In this document: positions 55,880 through 64,000 of the stretch, in pieces
How the letters are laid out: every line of letters begins with the position of its first letter
Position numbering within the stretch: position 1 is the stretch's first letter
Source of the DNA: an uncultured Bacteroidia bacterium
GTDB lineage: Bacteria; Bacteroidota; Bacteroidia; Bacteroidales; CAJPTX01
Reading direction: 5' to 3'
NCBI GenBank assembly: GCA_947252645.1
Contig: CAMXWF010000006.1
Coordinates: 1 to 64,000 of the forward strand
Length of the DNA: 64,000 nucleotides
The notes under the pieces: generated by a model
The model's database searches: none
Told to the model about the DNA's origin: nothing
Seen by the model: the letters and a program-made list of their open reading frames with translations, nothing else
Made by a program: the position numbers and the translations under genes

Positions 55880-56114
55880 ATTTACAGACAGAATGCGTTG
55901 AATAGGGGCGAAAGAGCACCATTTGCCAGATTTTGTAACATGCTAATAGCGAGTGAGATAGAAAATCTAGGGAATAGAGTACTACCCTCTACTGGGGGTG
56001 TTTCGTAAAGAATTTAGCGTTTTGGGCGGCAGTAAAAAAAGGAACGTATAAATACAGGTGCAAGCAAGATAGGTGAGTGAAAATCGAGAAGTATAATTTC
56101 AAAAATAGCTGATA
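55880..56114. other. AT-rich leader region of the LRR gene
   Basis: About 235 bp, AT-rich, between the intron remnant and the LRR start. It should contain the LRR promoter. I see no convincing TAnnTTTG; a TATAAATA lies near 56048. Nothing else is assignable. Confidence 0.4.
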
Positions 56115-59100
56115 ATGAGACAATTATTTAGTAGGCTACTAGCAGTAGCACTGCTGGTAGTGGCGTGTAGTGGCACCGTGTGGGGCGACAATTTGACCGT
56201 GACCGTCACCAAGAGCGATGGGACGCAAAACACCAAAACTGGGCAGGAATCTTTGAAAAAGGCCCTTGCAGGGTATACGCTTAGTGAGGTGGAAGGCATC
56301 GAGGTGAGCGCAGGAAGCTTTGAGTGGGACGATTGGTATTGGCTAAAGGCCAATTGCGAGGATCTGAAAAACCTGAAGAAGTTTGTGGTGACCGATGCGG
56401 TGAGTAGCGTGGCGGATATTCCCGATATGAGCATATGGGATCTTCTGTTTAGTAGAGCTCTTAAAGAATTGCACGTAGCTAAGCTGCAAAGAGTAGGAGG
56501 CTATGCATTCAATGATTGCACTGGCCTAACGAGCGTATCGCTGCCGGCGGCCACAGAGATAGGCTGGTATGCATTCAGTGGTTGCGAGGCTCTTACGAGC
56601 GTGTCGCTGCCGGCGGCCACAGAGATAGGCTGGTATGCATTCAGTGGTTGCGAGAACCTAAAAAGACTACAACTCGGGGCTACACCGCCCACCAGCGTGG
56701 ACGCTAACGCTTTCATGAATTGGCCCTTAGTACGTGAGCTAGAACTGATAAAACCAGATGGCACAGCCCTAACAGGCAGTGGATTGGATAATGCCAAGAG
56801 CCTATATAAAGCGGTTAATGATGGAGATACTGAAGATAATTTGTGGTACGGCTGGGCGTTCGAGGAGTTCCCTGCAGGCAATTTGAGCGGTACCATAGAT
56901 GGCGTAGCGTTTACCAATGCAGCCTCGCTCGAGGCGGCCATGCAGGGTAAGACGCTTGGTAACGTAAAGGAGCTAACGATAACGGGAGGTACGTTTCAGA
57001 TTCCAGATTGGGCCTACCTGCTGGAGCAGGGACAAGATAAGCTCAAAATAGAGCAATTCACCATAGAGAATGGCGTAGAGAGGGTGGCCGATATGCCCGA
57101 TTTACCATACGAGAGTGCCCGTTACTTTCCGAAAGTTCAACAAGTGAACATAGCGAAGATGCGGAAGGTAGGCTATAGAGCATTCCGTGGTTGCACTGGC
57201 CTGACGAGCGTCTCGCTGCCAGCGGCCACAGTGGTAGGTAATAGTGCATTCAGCGGTTGCAAGGCTCTTATGAGCGTCTCGCTGCCAGTGGCCACAGAGA
57301 TAGGAGCAAGTGCATTCCGTGGTTGCACCGGCCTGACGAGCGTCTCGCTGCCGGCGGCCACAGAGATAGGCGGGCTAGCATTCGGTGATTGCACTGTCCT
57401 GACGAGCGTGTCGTTGCCAGCGGCCACTGAGATAGGCAAATGGGCATTTAGTGATTGCACAGGCCTGACGAGCGTATCGTTACCAGCGGCCACTGAGATG
57501 GGCAAATATGCATTCAGGGGATGCACGGGCCTGACGAGCGTTTCGCTGCCGGTGGCCACAGAGATAGGCGATGAAGCATTCAGCGGTTGCGAGGCTCTTA
57601 CGAGCGTCTCGCTGCCGGCGGCCACAGTGGTAGGTAATAGTGCATTCAGCGGTTGCAAGGCTCTTATGAGCGTCTCGCTGCCAGTGGCTACGAAGATAGG
57701 CAATGAGGCATTCTATGGTTGCACTGGCCTGACGAGCGTGTCGTTGCCAGCGGCCACTGAGATAGGTAATGAAGCATTCCGAGATTGCACGAACCTGACG
57801 AGCGTATCGCTGCCGGCGGCCATAGTGATAGGCGAAGATGCATTCAGCGGTTGCGAGGCTCTAACGAGCGTCTCGCTGCCGGCGGCCACTGAGATAGGCG
57901 GGTATGCATTCATTGGTTGCACAGGCCTTACGAGCGTCTCGTTGCCGGTGGCCACTGAGATAGGCAAAGTGGCATTCAGCGGTTGCACGAACCTGACGAG
58001 CGTCTCGCTGCCGGCGGCCACGAAAATAGGTGAAAAGGCATTCATGGGTCGCGAACGCTTTACGAGCCTAGAGCTCGGGGCAACACCACCCAGCGTTGGA
58101 GGTGATGCTTTCCTTGGGTGTCCCCTGGTGCGTAAGCTAAAACTTCTCGATGCGGATGGAACGCCCTTAACGGGAGATGCTTTGACAAATGCCATATCTC
58201 GGTATATAGCGGTTGAAGATGGCGATACAGAGGATAATCTGTGGTACGGCTGGGCGTTCGAGGGGTTCCCTGCAAGCAATTTGAGCGGTACCATCGATGG
58301 CGTAGCGTTTACCAATGCAGCCTCTCTCGAGTCGGCCATGCAGGGTAAGACGCTTGGTAACGTAAAGGAGCTAACGATAACGGGAGGTACGTTTCAGATC
58401 CCAGATTGGGCCTTCCTGCAAGAGCAGGGGAAAGGTGAACTCAAAATAGAGCAATTCACCATTGAGAATGGCATAGAGAGGGTGGACGGTATGCCCGATT
58501 TGTCATACAAGAATCCACGATACCTCCCGAAGGCCCAAGAAGTAACCATAGCTAAGATGCGGAGGGTAGGCAATTGGGCATTCGAAGATTGCACAAGCCT
58601 TACGAGCGTCTCGCTACCAGGGGCTACTATGATAGGCGAATGTGCATTCTTGAAATGCAAGAAACTGAAAAGCGTCTCGCTGCCAGCGGCCATAGAGATA
58701 GGCGAATATGCATTCAGAGATTGTAAAGGCCTGACGAGCGCATCGCTACCCGCGGCATCGTATATACGCTTTGAGGCATTCGCTAATTGCTCGAGCCTAA
58801 AGACCCTAAAACTCGGGGCTACACCACCTTCCGACGTAGATGCTCCTACTTTCGAGAATTGCCCCAATGAGCGTACTCTGATAATCACAGATGCAATGGG
58901 AGTACCATTGGTAGGGACAGAGCTAAAAGCCGCGGCTGATAACTACGATGGGAAAGAGGGCGATCCCCACGATGGGAAGTGGTACGGGTGGACCATTGAA
59001 AAGAACCCGCCCGCAATGCTCTCGGTGATTGTGGAACCTGCCGGTGCCGGCACAGCTAAAATCACCCGCAAGGATGGAGGTGCAGTGGTCAACGAGGGCG

Positions 59101-59807
59101 ATAAGCTAACGAAGGATGAAGTCCTGGTAATCGATGCAAAGCCTAACGACGAACACCAGTACAAGCTCAAAGAGGTCACTGCCAAAGGCGCTAACAGCAA
59201 TGGAGGCAACGAATGGAAGGTAACCGCCAATCCGGGCGAACAGGTGGTCTTTACGGTGGAGTTTGAAAAACTCGCAACCCTTGGGGCAACCACCATCATG
59301 CCTGCGGGAGCTGGTGAGGTTACCATTACTAGAAAGGATGGCGGGGCTGTGGTTAGCTCAGGTGAAGCACTAAAAGAGGGAGCGGTTTTGGTTGTGGAGG
59401 GTAAGCCAGAGGTAGGCTACAGGGTTAAAGCTATAACCGCGGAAGGGGCTAAAAAAATAGGAGATAAAGAGTGGGAGGTGACCGCTATGACTGGCAAGGT
59501 GACCTTCACGGTGGAGTTTGAAAAGAAAGCAGAAGGCGAGGGTAACAACCCGACGCCTGTTGAGAGCGTACTGCTGGCGCAGGCCCAGCTATCCCCCAAT
59601 CCTACGGATGGGCAAGTGACCATAGATGCTGGCACTACCCTAGCCCGCTGCGAGGTGTATACCGGCACGGGGGCACTGCTCCAGACCATAGAAGCGCCCG
59701 AGAGTGTGTTCACCATAGACCTCACGGCTAGCCCCTCAGGCGTGTATTTAGTGCGCCTGGTGGATGTGAATGGGGAGAGCAAAACGTTGCGAGCAGTCAA
59801 GCAATAG
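56115..59807 (+). CDS. BspA-like leucine-rich-repeat surface protein with type IX signal
   Basis: A 1,230-residue secreted protein. Signal peptide about 1-24. Three blocks of 22-residue BspA/TpLRR repeats follow (consensus IGxxAFxGCxxLTSVSLPAATE): about 3 units at 127-195, 14 at 351-655 and 4 at 818-905. Between the blocks a linker of about 100 residues occurs twice in nearly identical form (at DNA about 56870-57080 and 58280-58490). Two repeats of about 80 residues with a TRKDGGAVV core lie near 965-1140. The last 80 residues (LSPNPTDGQVTID ... SGVYLVRLVDVNGESK) are a type IX C-terminal domain, so it should be displayed on the surface. BspA-like proteins bind host matrix or other bacteria. 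Base composition is lower in GC than neighbours. It lies between two group II intron remnants. Confidence 0.92.
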   Translation: MRQLFSRLLAVALLVVACSGTVWGDNLTVTVTKSDGTQNTKTGQESLKKALAGYTLSEVEGIEVSAGSFEWDDWYWLKANCEDLKNLKKFVVTDAVSSVADIPDMSIWDLLFSRALKELHVAKLQRVGGYAFNDCTGLTSVSLPAATEIGWYAFSGCEALTSVSLPAATEIGWYAFSGCENLKRLQLGATPPTSVDANAFMNWPLVRELELIKPDGTALTGSGLDNAKSLYKAVNDGDTEDNLWYGWAFEEFPAGNLSGTIDGVAFTNAASLEAAMQGKTLGNVKELTITGGTFQIPDWAYLLEQGQDKLKIEQFTIENGVERVADMPDLPYESARYFPKVQQVNIAKMRKVGYRAFRGCTGLTSVSLPAATVVGNSAFSGCKALMSVSLPVATEIGASAFRGCTGLTSVSLPAATEIGGLAFGDCTVLTSVSLPAATEIGKWAFSDCTGLTSVSLPAATEMGKYAFRGCTGLTSVSLPVATEIGDEAFSGCEALTSVSLPAATVVGNSAFSGCKALMSVSLPVATKIGNEAFYGCTGLTSVSLPAATEIGNEAFRDCTNLTSVSLPAAIVIGEDAFSGCEALTSVSLPAATEIGGYAFIGCTGLTSVSLPVATEIGKVAFSGCTNLTSVSLPAATKIGEKAFMGRERFTSLELGATPPSVGGDAFLGCPLVRKLKLLDADGTPLTGDALTNAISRYIAVEDGDTEDNLWYGWAFEGFPASNLSGTIDGVAFTNAASLESAMQGKTLGNVKELTITGGTFQIPDWAFLQEQGKGELKIEQFTIENGIERVDGMPDLSYKNPRYLPKAQEVTIAKMRRVGNWAFEDCTSLTSVSLPGATMIGECAFLKCKKLKSVSLPAAIEIGEYAFRDCKGLTSASLPAASYIRFEAFANCSSLKTLKLGATPPSDVDAPTFENCPNERTLIITDAMGVPLVGTELKAAADNYDGKEGDPHDGKWYGWTIEKNPPAMLSVIVEPAGAGTAKITRKDGGAVVNEGDKLTKDEVLVIDAKPNDEHQYKLKEVTAKGANSNGGNEWKVTANPGEQVVFTVEFEKLATLGATTIMPAGAGEVTITRKDGGAVVSSGEALKEGAVLVVEGKPEVGYRVKAITAEGAKKIGDKEWEVTAMTGKVTFTVEFEKKAEGEGNNPTPVESVLLAQAQLSPNPTDGQVTIDAGTTLARCEVYTGTGALLQTIEAPESVFTIDLTASPSGVYLVRLVDVNGESKTLRAVKQ
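57168..58080 (+). repeat. 66-bp tandem repeat array inside the LRR gene
   Basis: Fourteen consecutive 66-bp units coding the 22-residue LRR; the GCATTC that codes Ala-Phe recurs every 66 bp (57180, 57246 and on). Some two-unit pieces are almost identical (VGNSAFSGCKALMSVSLPVA appears twice), which suggests recent duplication. Confidence 0.9.
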
Positions 59808-59824
59808 AGTACCTAGATATAGGC

Positions 59825-59973
59825 AAATCGAGTAGGTCGGGAAACGCAAGTTTTCTGACCTACTTTCGTTTCACCTTCTCACACCACCGTACGTGCCGTT
59901 CGGCATACGGCGGTGTAATTCGTTCTCAAAGCGTGTCTAATCGCGTAGGAGTCCAAACAGCTTACGAGGCCTC
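59825..59973 (-). repeat. Direct repeat 2 (group II intron 3' end)
   Basis: Counterpart of 55489-55639, same orientation, 18 bp after the LRR stop. The loop of the terminal stem is TTGC in one copy and GCAA in the other, while the stem is kept. Confidence 0.88.
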
Positions 59974-60239
59974 ACGGGGTAGGCCATACATCTTTCATCG
60001 TTTACCTGCCTAATTTACGCATCAAGGTTACGGTTGCCTTTTGGGAGCTTCACTGCCTTTGGCCAGCTTGTCCGCTTAGTACGCCTTAGTGTTAGGTTCA
60101 TGTTCGTCAGGCCATGAGTTCGCTATTGCTTCTTCTCTCCAAAGGGTCACCCCCTGAGACTTGCAAATCGCTATGGGGTTCGTTGGCAACTACGCCCCGC
60201 ATGGACTTTCACCACAGATGTATGACATGCCCGTCATAC
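59826..60239 (-). mobile_element. Group II intron remnant lacking its protein gene, copy 2
   Basis: On the minus strand, from about 60239: a G-start, GGTGAAAGTCC, then GCAAGTC, GGGTGACCCTTTGGAGAG, GAAGCAATAGCGAAC and CTGACGAACATGAACC. These recall domain I of common bacterial group II introns. Near 59975 the sequence jumps to the 3' end (C-terminal codons, domain V, domain VI) shared with copy 1. Domains II-IV and the whole reverse transcriptase gene are missing. The 5' end sits right at the T tract of the DUF2807 terminator, the preferred site of class C introns. Confidence 0.7.
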
Positions 60240-60276
60240 AAAAGAGATCCCACGGCTAGAATAGCCGTGGGATCTC
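60239..60276 (-). terminator. Intrinsic terminator after the DUF2807 gene
   Basis: A perfect 14-bp stem (60244-60257 with 60263-60276), 5-nt loop, then TTTTG on the minus strand. It is 23 bp after the stop of the DUF2807 gene. Confidence 0.9.
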
Positions 60277-60298
60277 CCCCTGCGGTTGAGCAGATAAG

Positions 60299-61192
60299 CT
60301 ATCGTCCGATCCTGATTGTCCCAGACCCAACTCCACTCTGTGAGACCTGTGTGCCCTCTTGGAGCTTATCAACGTAGACATCGCCACTGCCCATGCTGGA
60401 GACAGTGAACCTGCGGGCAGCAAGCTCGCCAAATTTCACATTGCCGCTACCCACAATATCTACCTCAACAGTCCCCGAGGCCACGAGGGTCTCGACGTGG
60501 GCATCGCCTGAGCCGCCGATGGAGAAATCGGCCTTCTGGGCACGGCAGTTGCCGAGAGCGATGCGCCCCGAGCCGGCAATGTTTCCCTCAAGCTCGCCCG
60601 AGCACGCCAGCGTGGAGACACTGACCTCGCCAGAGCCTGCGATATCTGCCTCGAAGGAGTGGGCGTCGAGCTGCGCAATGTCCACCGAGCCGCTCCCCGC
60701 AACGCTAAACTCAGCCTCCCCCGCGCAACGCACTTGCGTACCAGTGAGGCTTCCCGAACCTGCAATGGAGATCTCAAAGGCCTTGGACGTGGTGAAAGGG
60801 GTCATGAGCTTGGCATTGCCGGCGGAGGCCAAGCTAAGCTCCTCAAGCCGCGGAAGGGTGATGTATATATTGGCAATAGGCCCCTTGGCGCGCTGCCCGC
60901 TCCACCAAGAAGCCTTTTCTTCTTTTATAATAAACTCCCGCTCATGCATCTTGAACTCTAGGCGATCCGAGGCCTCCTGGTCGAGGACCTCCACCTCCAC
61001 GAGGAAAGTTTCCCCCTGGGAGATAAACAAGTCCACCGGCGCCTTGCAGGTGATTTCGTCGAAATTCTTGAAATCGAGCTGCGACCTCTCCCCCTCCTGG
61101 GGCGACACCGTGGCCGCGCGTTGCGAGTGGCAGCCTGCGGCGGTCAAAGCCAGCAACAGTAGCACGACCCTACCATACGTAAATGCTCTCAT
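60299..61192 (-). CDS. DUF2807 (GIN-domain) lipoprotein
   Basis: A 297-residue protein with a leader and lipobox (LTAAGC, Cys about 21). The body is a repetitive beta-helix-like domain with many short units ending GSG (SIAGSGSLTG, SVAGSGSVDI, DIAGSGEVSV, NIAGSGRIAL, SIGGSGDAHV, DIVGSGNVKF), the mark of the head-GIN DUF2807 family, sometimes called putative autotransporter adhesins. Function unknown; probably at the cell surface or in the periplasm. The ATG at 61192 was chosen; another lies three codons upstream. Confidence 0.88.
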   Translation of the reverse strand: MRAFTYGRVVLLLLALTAAGCHSQRAATVSPQEGERSQLDFKNFDEITCKAPVDLFISQGETFLVEVEVLDQEASDRLEFKMHEREFIIKEEKASWWSGQRAKGPIANIYITLPRLEELSLASAGNAKLMTPFTTSKAFEISIAGSGSLTGTQVRCAGEAEFSVAGSGSVDIAQLDAHSFEADIAGSGEVSVSTLACSGELEGNIAGSGRIALGNCRAQKADFSIGGSGDAHVETLVASGTVEVDIVGSGNVKFGELAARRFTVSSMGSGDVYVDKLQEGTQVSQSGVGSGTIRIGR

Positions 61193-61283
61193 AGCGTACA
61201 TCTCCTACACATTTGGATTGATTCAGTTAGACCATACCCCTGCTCGGGATTCCATTGCTTCCTTGCGATGCAAAGAACATGTG

Positions 61284-61313
61284 CAAAGGTAGCAATTAAT
61301 GTCCATTGGCAAA
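61284..61313 (-). promoter_or_regulatory. Full Bacteroidetes promoter for the DUF2807 gene
   Basis: On the minus strand TTTG (61313-61310), an 18-bp spacer and TACCTTTG (61291-61284), close to the TTTG-N19-TAnnTTTG consensus. It lies about 90 bp before the start and is the best complete promoter in the window. Confidence 0.7.
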
Positions 61314-61513
61314 ATGGGGCCAACGTAGGCCGTAGAGCCATTCCCTGAAGGACGAATACCGATTGGCAACCTTGCATCGCAAAGAACAATCGTAAGGGCA
61401 GCGATGGTTGTTCCCTGGCAAATGGCGGGGAGACAGCCCAAGCGGGGCGCACGGGGGCACGGCGCAGCGAGGGCAATCAAGCTAGCGTGGGGGAGGGTAA
61501 ACAGCTAAAATGC

Positions 61514-61521
61514 TTAATTTT
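61514..61521 (+). promoter_or_regulatory. -7 element for gldH-trmB
   Basis: TAATTTTG, 66 bp before the chosen gldH start; it excludes the in-frame ATG at 61510. Confidence 0.5.
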
Positions 61522-61587
61522 GTAGCCCCGTTGTGCGTGGGCGGTCGCCATTGGCGGACAGCCGAGTCCACGCCTGGGGGAGGTAGC

Positions 61588-62118
61588 ATGGCAGGGCAAA
61601 GACAATGTAAGGTGTTGCGAACAGGCACTAGGGGCCTATTGGGGGTGGCCGTGGTGTTCGTAGGCATGGGGCTGCTAGGGTGTGGCCCTCGCCCCGTGAT
61701 GCGCTGCACGTGGCAGGCCCCTCGATCGGGGTGGAGCGCAGACTCCGTAATCCGTTGGTCGGTGAGGGTGACCGACATTACGCAGCCCTACACCATCGAC
61801 TTGGGGCTGCGCCATAGTAGCTCCTACGACTTCTCTAATCTCTACTTGATAGTAAGCATACAGGGGCCTAATGGAGCGCAGGTGGTTGACACGCTCAGCT
61901 ACCCGCTGGCCAATGGGCAGGGCGAGTGGTACGGCAAGGGCTTTGCCGACACCAAGGATCTTGTACTTCCCTACCGCACCCAGGCACAATTTGCCGACAC
62001 GGGGGAGTACCTCTTCACGCTCCAACATGGCATGCGGCAAGACCCGCTAGAGGGGATCAAGCAGCTCAGCCTAGAGCTCTACAGGGGGCAGACGTCGAAG
62101 GAGCATGGGGAAGAATAA
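61588..62118 (+). CDS. gldH: GldH-like gliding/secretion lipoprotein
   Basis: A 176-residue lipoprotein (leader VFVGMGLLGC, Cys about 32 from the chosen Met). A central region with DITQPYTIDLGLRHSSSYDFSNLYLIV and a later GEYLFTLQHGMRQDPLEGI match the GldH family, which is conserved in Bacteroidetes with type IX secretion, including non-gliding ones. Its exact role is not settled. The start at 61588 was chosen from the promoter position. It overlaps trmB by 14 bp. Confidence 0.82.
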   Translation: MAGQRQCKVLRTGTRGLLGVAVVFVGMGLLGCGPRPVMRCTWQAPRSGWSADSVIRWSVRVTDITQPYTIDLGLRHSSSYDFSNLYLIVSIQGPNGAQVVDTLSYPLANGQGEWYGKGFADTKDLVLPYRTQAQFADTGEYLFTLQHGMRQDPLEGIKQLSLELYRGQTSKEHGEE

Positions 62119-62854
62119 GCTCACCCGCTTTGCCGAGAACGCCACGTTTGCGCACCTTTTCCAGCCTACGCTAGAGGAGCTGCGGGCAAATGCCTTCGCG
62201 CTGCGCGGCCACTGGCGTGAACATTTCCGCATGCCTGGTGCCATGCTGACGCTGGAGCTAGGTTGCGGTCGGGGCGAATACACGGTGGCCTTGGCCCATC
62301 GCGATAGTCAGGGGCTCTTCGTGGGCATGGACATCAAGGGCGCCCGGCTGTGGCGGGGGGCCAAGATGTCGCTGGAAGCGCAAATGCCCAACGTGGGCTT
62401 CGTGCGCGGGCGTATCGAGACTATCACGCGGCTTTTCGCCCCGGGGGAGGTGGACGCGATCTGGCTCACCTTTCCCGACCCCCGCCCCAAGGACCACGAT
62501 GCCAAACGCCGCCTGACGCACCCCCGTTTCCTCTTCCTCTACCAGCAGCTGCTGGCACCGGGGGGGCAGGTGCACCTGAAAACCGATTCTAGGCCGCTCT
62601 ACGACTACACCCTGGCGCTACTCCAGTCGCTTGGGGTCCCAGTATTGACGGCATTCGACGACATCGATCCCCACCTAGACGACTACCCGCTGCTGGCCAT
62701 TCCCACGCGCTACGAAGCACTTTTCCGCGCTCAAGGGCACAAAATTACCTACCTAGCCTGGCAGCTTCCCACAAGCATTGCGCTGGAGAACGAGGAGACA
62801 AGGAAGATACTAGGTATCTTGCAAGATCCCACGGGGCAAAGCGTGCAGGAGTAG
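62105..62854 (+). CDS. trmB: tRNA (guanine-N7)-methyltransferase
   Basis: A 249-residue SAM enzyme methylating G46 of tRNA. The SAM motif is LELGCGRGEYT near 50-60 and the TrmB signature is WLTFPDPRPKDHDAKRRL near 119-136. Length is slightly above average. It overlaps gldH by 14 bp, so it is translated with it. Confidence 0.96.
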   Translation: MGKNKLTRFAENATFAHLFQPTLEELRANAFALRGHWREHFRMPGAMLTLELGCGRGEYTVALAHRDSQGLFVGMDIKGARLWRGAKMSLEAQMPNVGFVRGRIETITRLFAPGEVDAIWLTFPDPRPKDHDAKRRLTHPRFLFLYQQLLAPGGQVHLKTDSRPLYDYTLALLQSLGVPVLTAFDDIDPHLDDYPLLAIPTRYEALFRAQGHKITYLAWQLPTSIALENEETRKILGILQDPTGQSVQE

Positions 62855-62873
62855 GGATGAAGGAAGGGAAGAT

Positions 62874-63608
62874 ATGGGTAAACTCTTAGTCATTATCCCC
62901 ACCTACAATGAGATAGAGAACATTGCGCCGATGGTGGCCGCGGTGCTCGGTCAACCCCTTGGGGCGGAGCTCCTGGTGGTAGACGATAACTCGCCCGATG
63001 GCACGGGGACTTGCGTAGAGCAGCTCAAGGCACAATACGGGGGACGACTCCACTTGCTGTCGCGCGAGGGCAAGCAGGGGCTCGGTACAGCCTATCTGGC
63101 CGGCTTCCGCTGGGGGCTAGAGCACGGGTTCGACACCCTGTGCGAGATGGATGCCGACTTTTCGCACGATCCAAAAGACCTGGCCCTTCTAGTAGAGGCC
63201 TGCGAGCAGGGGGCGGACGTGGCCATAGGCTCGCGCTATAAGGATGGATTCCGGGTGAAGGACTGGCCGCTGCTGCGCATCTTGATTTCGTACTGCGCAT
63301 CGATCTACGTGCGCATGATTACTCGGATGCCCATCTGCGACACCACGGCGGGCTTCGTGTGCTACAGGGCCCCCGTGCTGCAAGCCCTACTGGCCCTACC
63401 GATAGAGATGAAGGGCTACGGCTTCCAAATTGAGATAAAATACCTGGCCTTTCGCTTGGGCTACAAACTGGTAGAGGTGCCGATACTCTTTACGGATCGG
63501 CAGAAGGGCAATTCGAAGATGAGCGGCGGCATTTTCTCCGAGGCATTCCTAGGCGTAATTAAGCTGCGGTGGCGCGCCAGGAAGATCAAGAGGATCAATC
63601 GCCAATAG
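62874..63608 (+). CDS. DPM1-like family 2 glycosyltransferase
   Basis: A 244-residue enzyme of the dolichol/polyprenol-phosphate mannose synthase type. N-terminus VIIPTYNEIENI, DDNSPDGT for nucleotide-sugar binding, catalytic metal site EMDADFSHDP, and QIEIKYLAFRLGYKLVEVP. There is no C-terminal TM, as in the soluble DPM1 form. It loads a sugar on a lipid carrier for surface glycans or protein O-glycosylation. It starts 19 bp after trmB and is followed by pyrC. Confidence 0.93.
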   Translation: MGKLLVIIPTYNEIENIAPMVAAVLGQPLGAELLVVDDNSPDGTGTCVEQLKAQYGGRLHLLSREGKQGLGTAYLAGFRWGLEHGFDTLCEMDADFSHDPKDLALLVEACEQGADVAIGSRYKDGFRVKDWPLLRILISYCASIYVRMITRMPICDTTAGFVCYRAPVLQALLALPIEMKGYGFQIEIKYLAFRLGYKLVEVPILFTDRQKGNSKMSGGIFSEAFLGVIKLRWRARKIKRINRQ

Positions 63609-63620
63609 GTGCTAGAGCCC

Positions 63621-64000
63621 ATGGAGCAGTTGCTATATAATGCGCAGGTGGTAACCCCAGAGCGGGTCTTTACGGGCGGTGTGACCATCGAGGCCACGGG
63701 AAAGATTGGCCGCGTGTTCGAGGGGCTTCCGCAGGGGGAGCTACGCGAAGGACTAGGCGCACGCAAGATGCATGACTTGCAGGGGCGCTACCTGCTGCCG
63801 GGCATGGTGGATACGCATGTGCATTTCCGAGAGCCTGGGCTAACATCGAAGGCCGACATGGCTAGCGAGTCGCGCGCGGCGGTGGCCGGGGGCGTGACGA
63901 GCTTTGTCGATATGCCCAACACTCTCCCACCGACCCTGACCATGGAAGCCCTGGAGGAGAAGCTGGCCCTCGCGCGGGGACGGAGTTACGCCAACTACGG
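63621..64000 (+). CDS. pyrC: Dihydroorotase (3' end beyond window)
   Basis: The frame from the ATG at 63621 is open to the window edge (126 residues). It carries the metal motif LLPGMVDTHVHFREPGLT and then GGVTSFVDMPNTLPPT, typical of dihydroorotase class I (PyrC/AllB type). It would make dihydroorotate for pyrimidine synthesis. Allantoinase cannot be excluded from this part alone. It starts 12 bp after the glycosyltransferase gene. Confidence 0.9.
   Translation, partial: MEQLLYNAQVVTPERVFTGGVTIEATGKIGRVFEGLPQGELREGLGARKMHDLQGRYLLPGMVDTHVHFREPGLTSKADMASESRAAVAGGVTSFVDMPNTLPPTLTMEALEEKLALARGRSYANY

Noticed and set aside
57168..58080. Regular 66-bp repeats suggesting a CRISPR array
   Set aside because: The repeats are translated as one LRR protein in frame; there are no unique spacers and no cas genes.
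60114..60377. 87-codon plus-strand frame near the DUF2807 terminator
   Set aside because: It crosses the intron remnant, the terminator and the end of the DUF2807 gene in the wrong sense.

Overview
The window reads as a piece of a Bacteroidales chromosome, most likely Porphyromonas or a close relative. The evidence is: Bacteroidetes-type -7 elements (TAnnTTTG) in front of many genes; an adjacent SusC/SusD outer-membrane pair; type IX secretion genes (PorZ-like, GldH-like) and a cargo protein with a type IX C-terminal signal; a fused SecDF; and the gene order acpP-fabF-rnc. The DNA looks GC-rich (about 60% by eye), except for the LRR gene at 56-60 kb and two intergenic patches, which are clearly more AT-rich. 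Species assignment is inference.

Layout. (1) 1-8.1 kb, minus strand: a restriction/defence block. It runs from a C5-cytosine methyltransferase, through a truncated NgoBV-like endonuclease and a PLD-nuclease/SNF2-helicase fusion, to a large Eco57I-like N6-adenine methyltransferase cut by the window edge. (2) 8.6-12.9 kb: dnaE and trxA. (3) 13.4-19.3 kb: susC-susD-tlpA-like nutrient-uptake operon. (4) 19.5-33.2 kb: one small acidic protein on the plus strand, then a long minus-strand run of housekeeping genes (dCMP deaminase, S41 protease, YfhO-like, ftsX, DUF3098, uppP, truB, queA, a tandem Usp protein, rdgB, porZ-like, recO). (5) 33.2-47.8 kb: tRNA-Leu(CAA), an MscS channel, an rsuA-type pseudouridine synthase with a long RG-rich tail, a TonB-like protein, glyA, secDF, an orphan chemoreceptor-like protein with a lipoprotein, a DUF2520 protein, kdsC and an FKBP-type lipoprotein. 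(6) 48.3-55.4 kb: metG, dnaG, purN, acpP, fabF, rnc. (7) 55.5-60.3 kb: a 1230-residue leucine-rich-repeat surface protein between two same-orientation group II intron remnants. (8) 60.3-64.0 kb: a DUF2807 protein, gldH, trmB, a DPM1-like glycosyltransferase and the start of a dihydroorotase gene.

Most unusual points. The left-edge block combines a PLD-nuclease/helicase chain with a separate MTase/specificity chain, which could be a split version of a single-polypeptide restriction-translocase. The LRR gene has the look of an acquired cassette bounded by about 150-bp direct repeats derived from group II introns. Two intergenic regions (13.0 kb and 48.1 kb, opposite orientation) share one repeat element built from 11-bp units, for which I know no name. 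A perfect 50-bp palindrome lies between secDF and glyA, and a nine-unit heptamer array lies before dnaE.

Limits: everything is from reading the sequence, with no database search. Family calls rest on motifs and recall. Promoters are consensus matches only.
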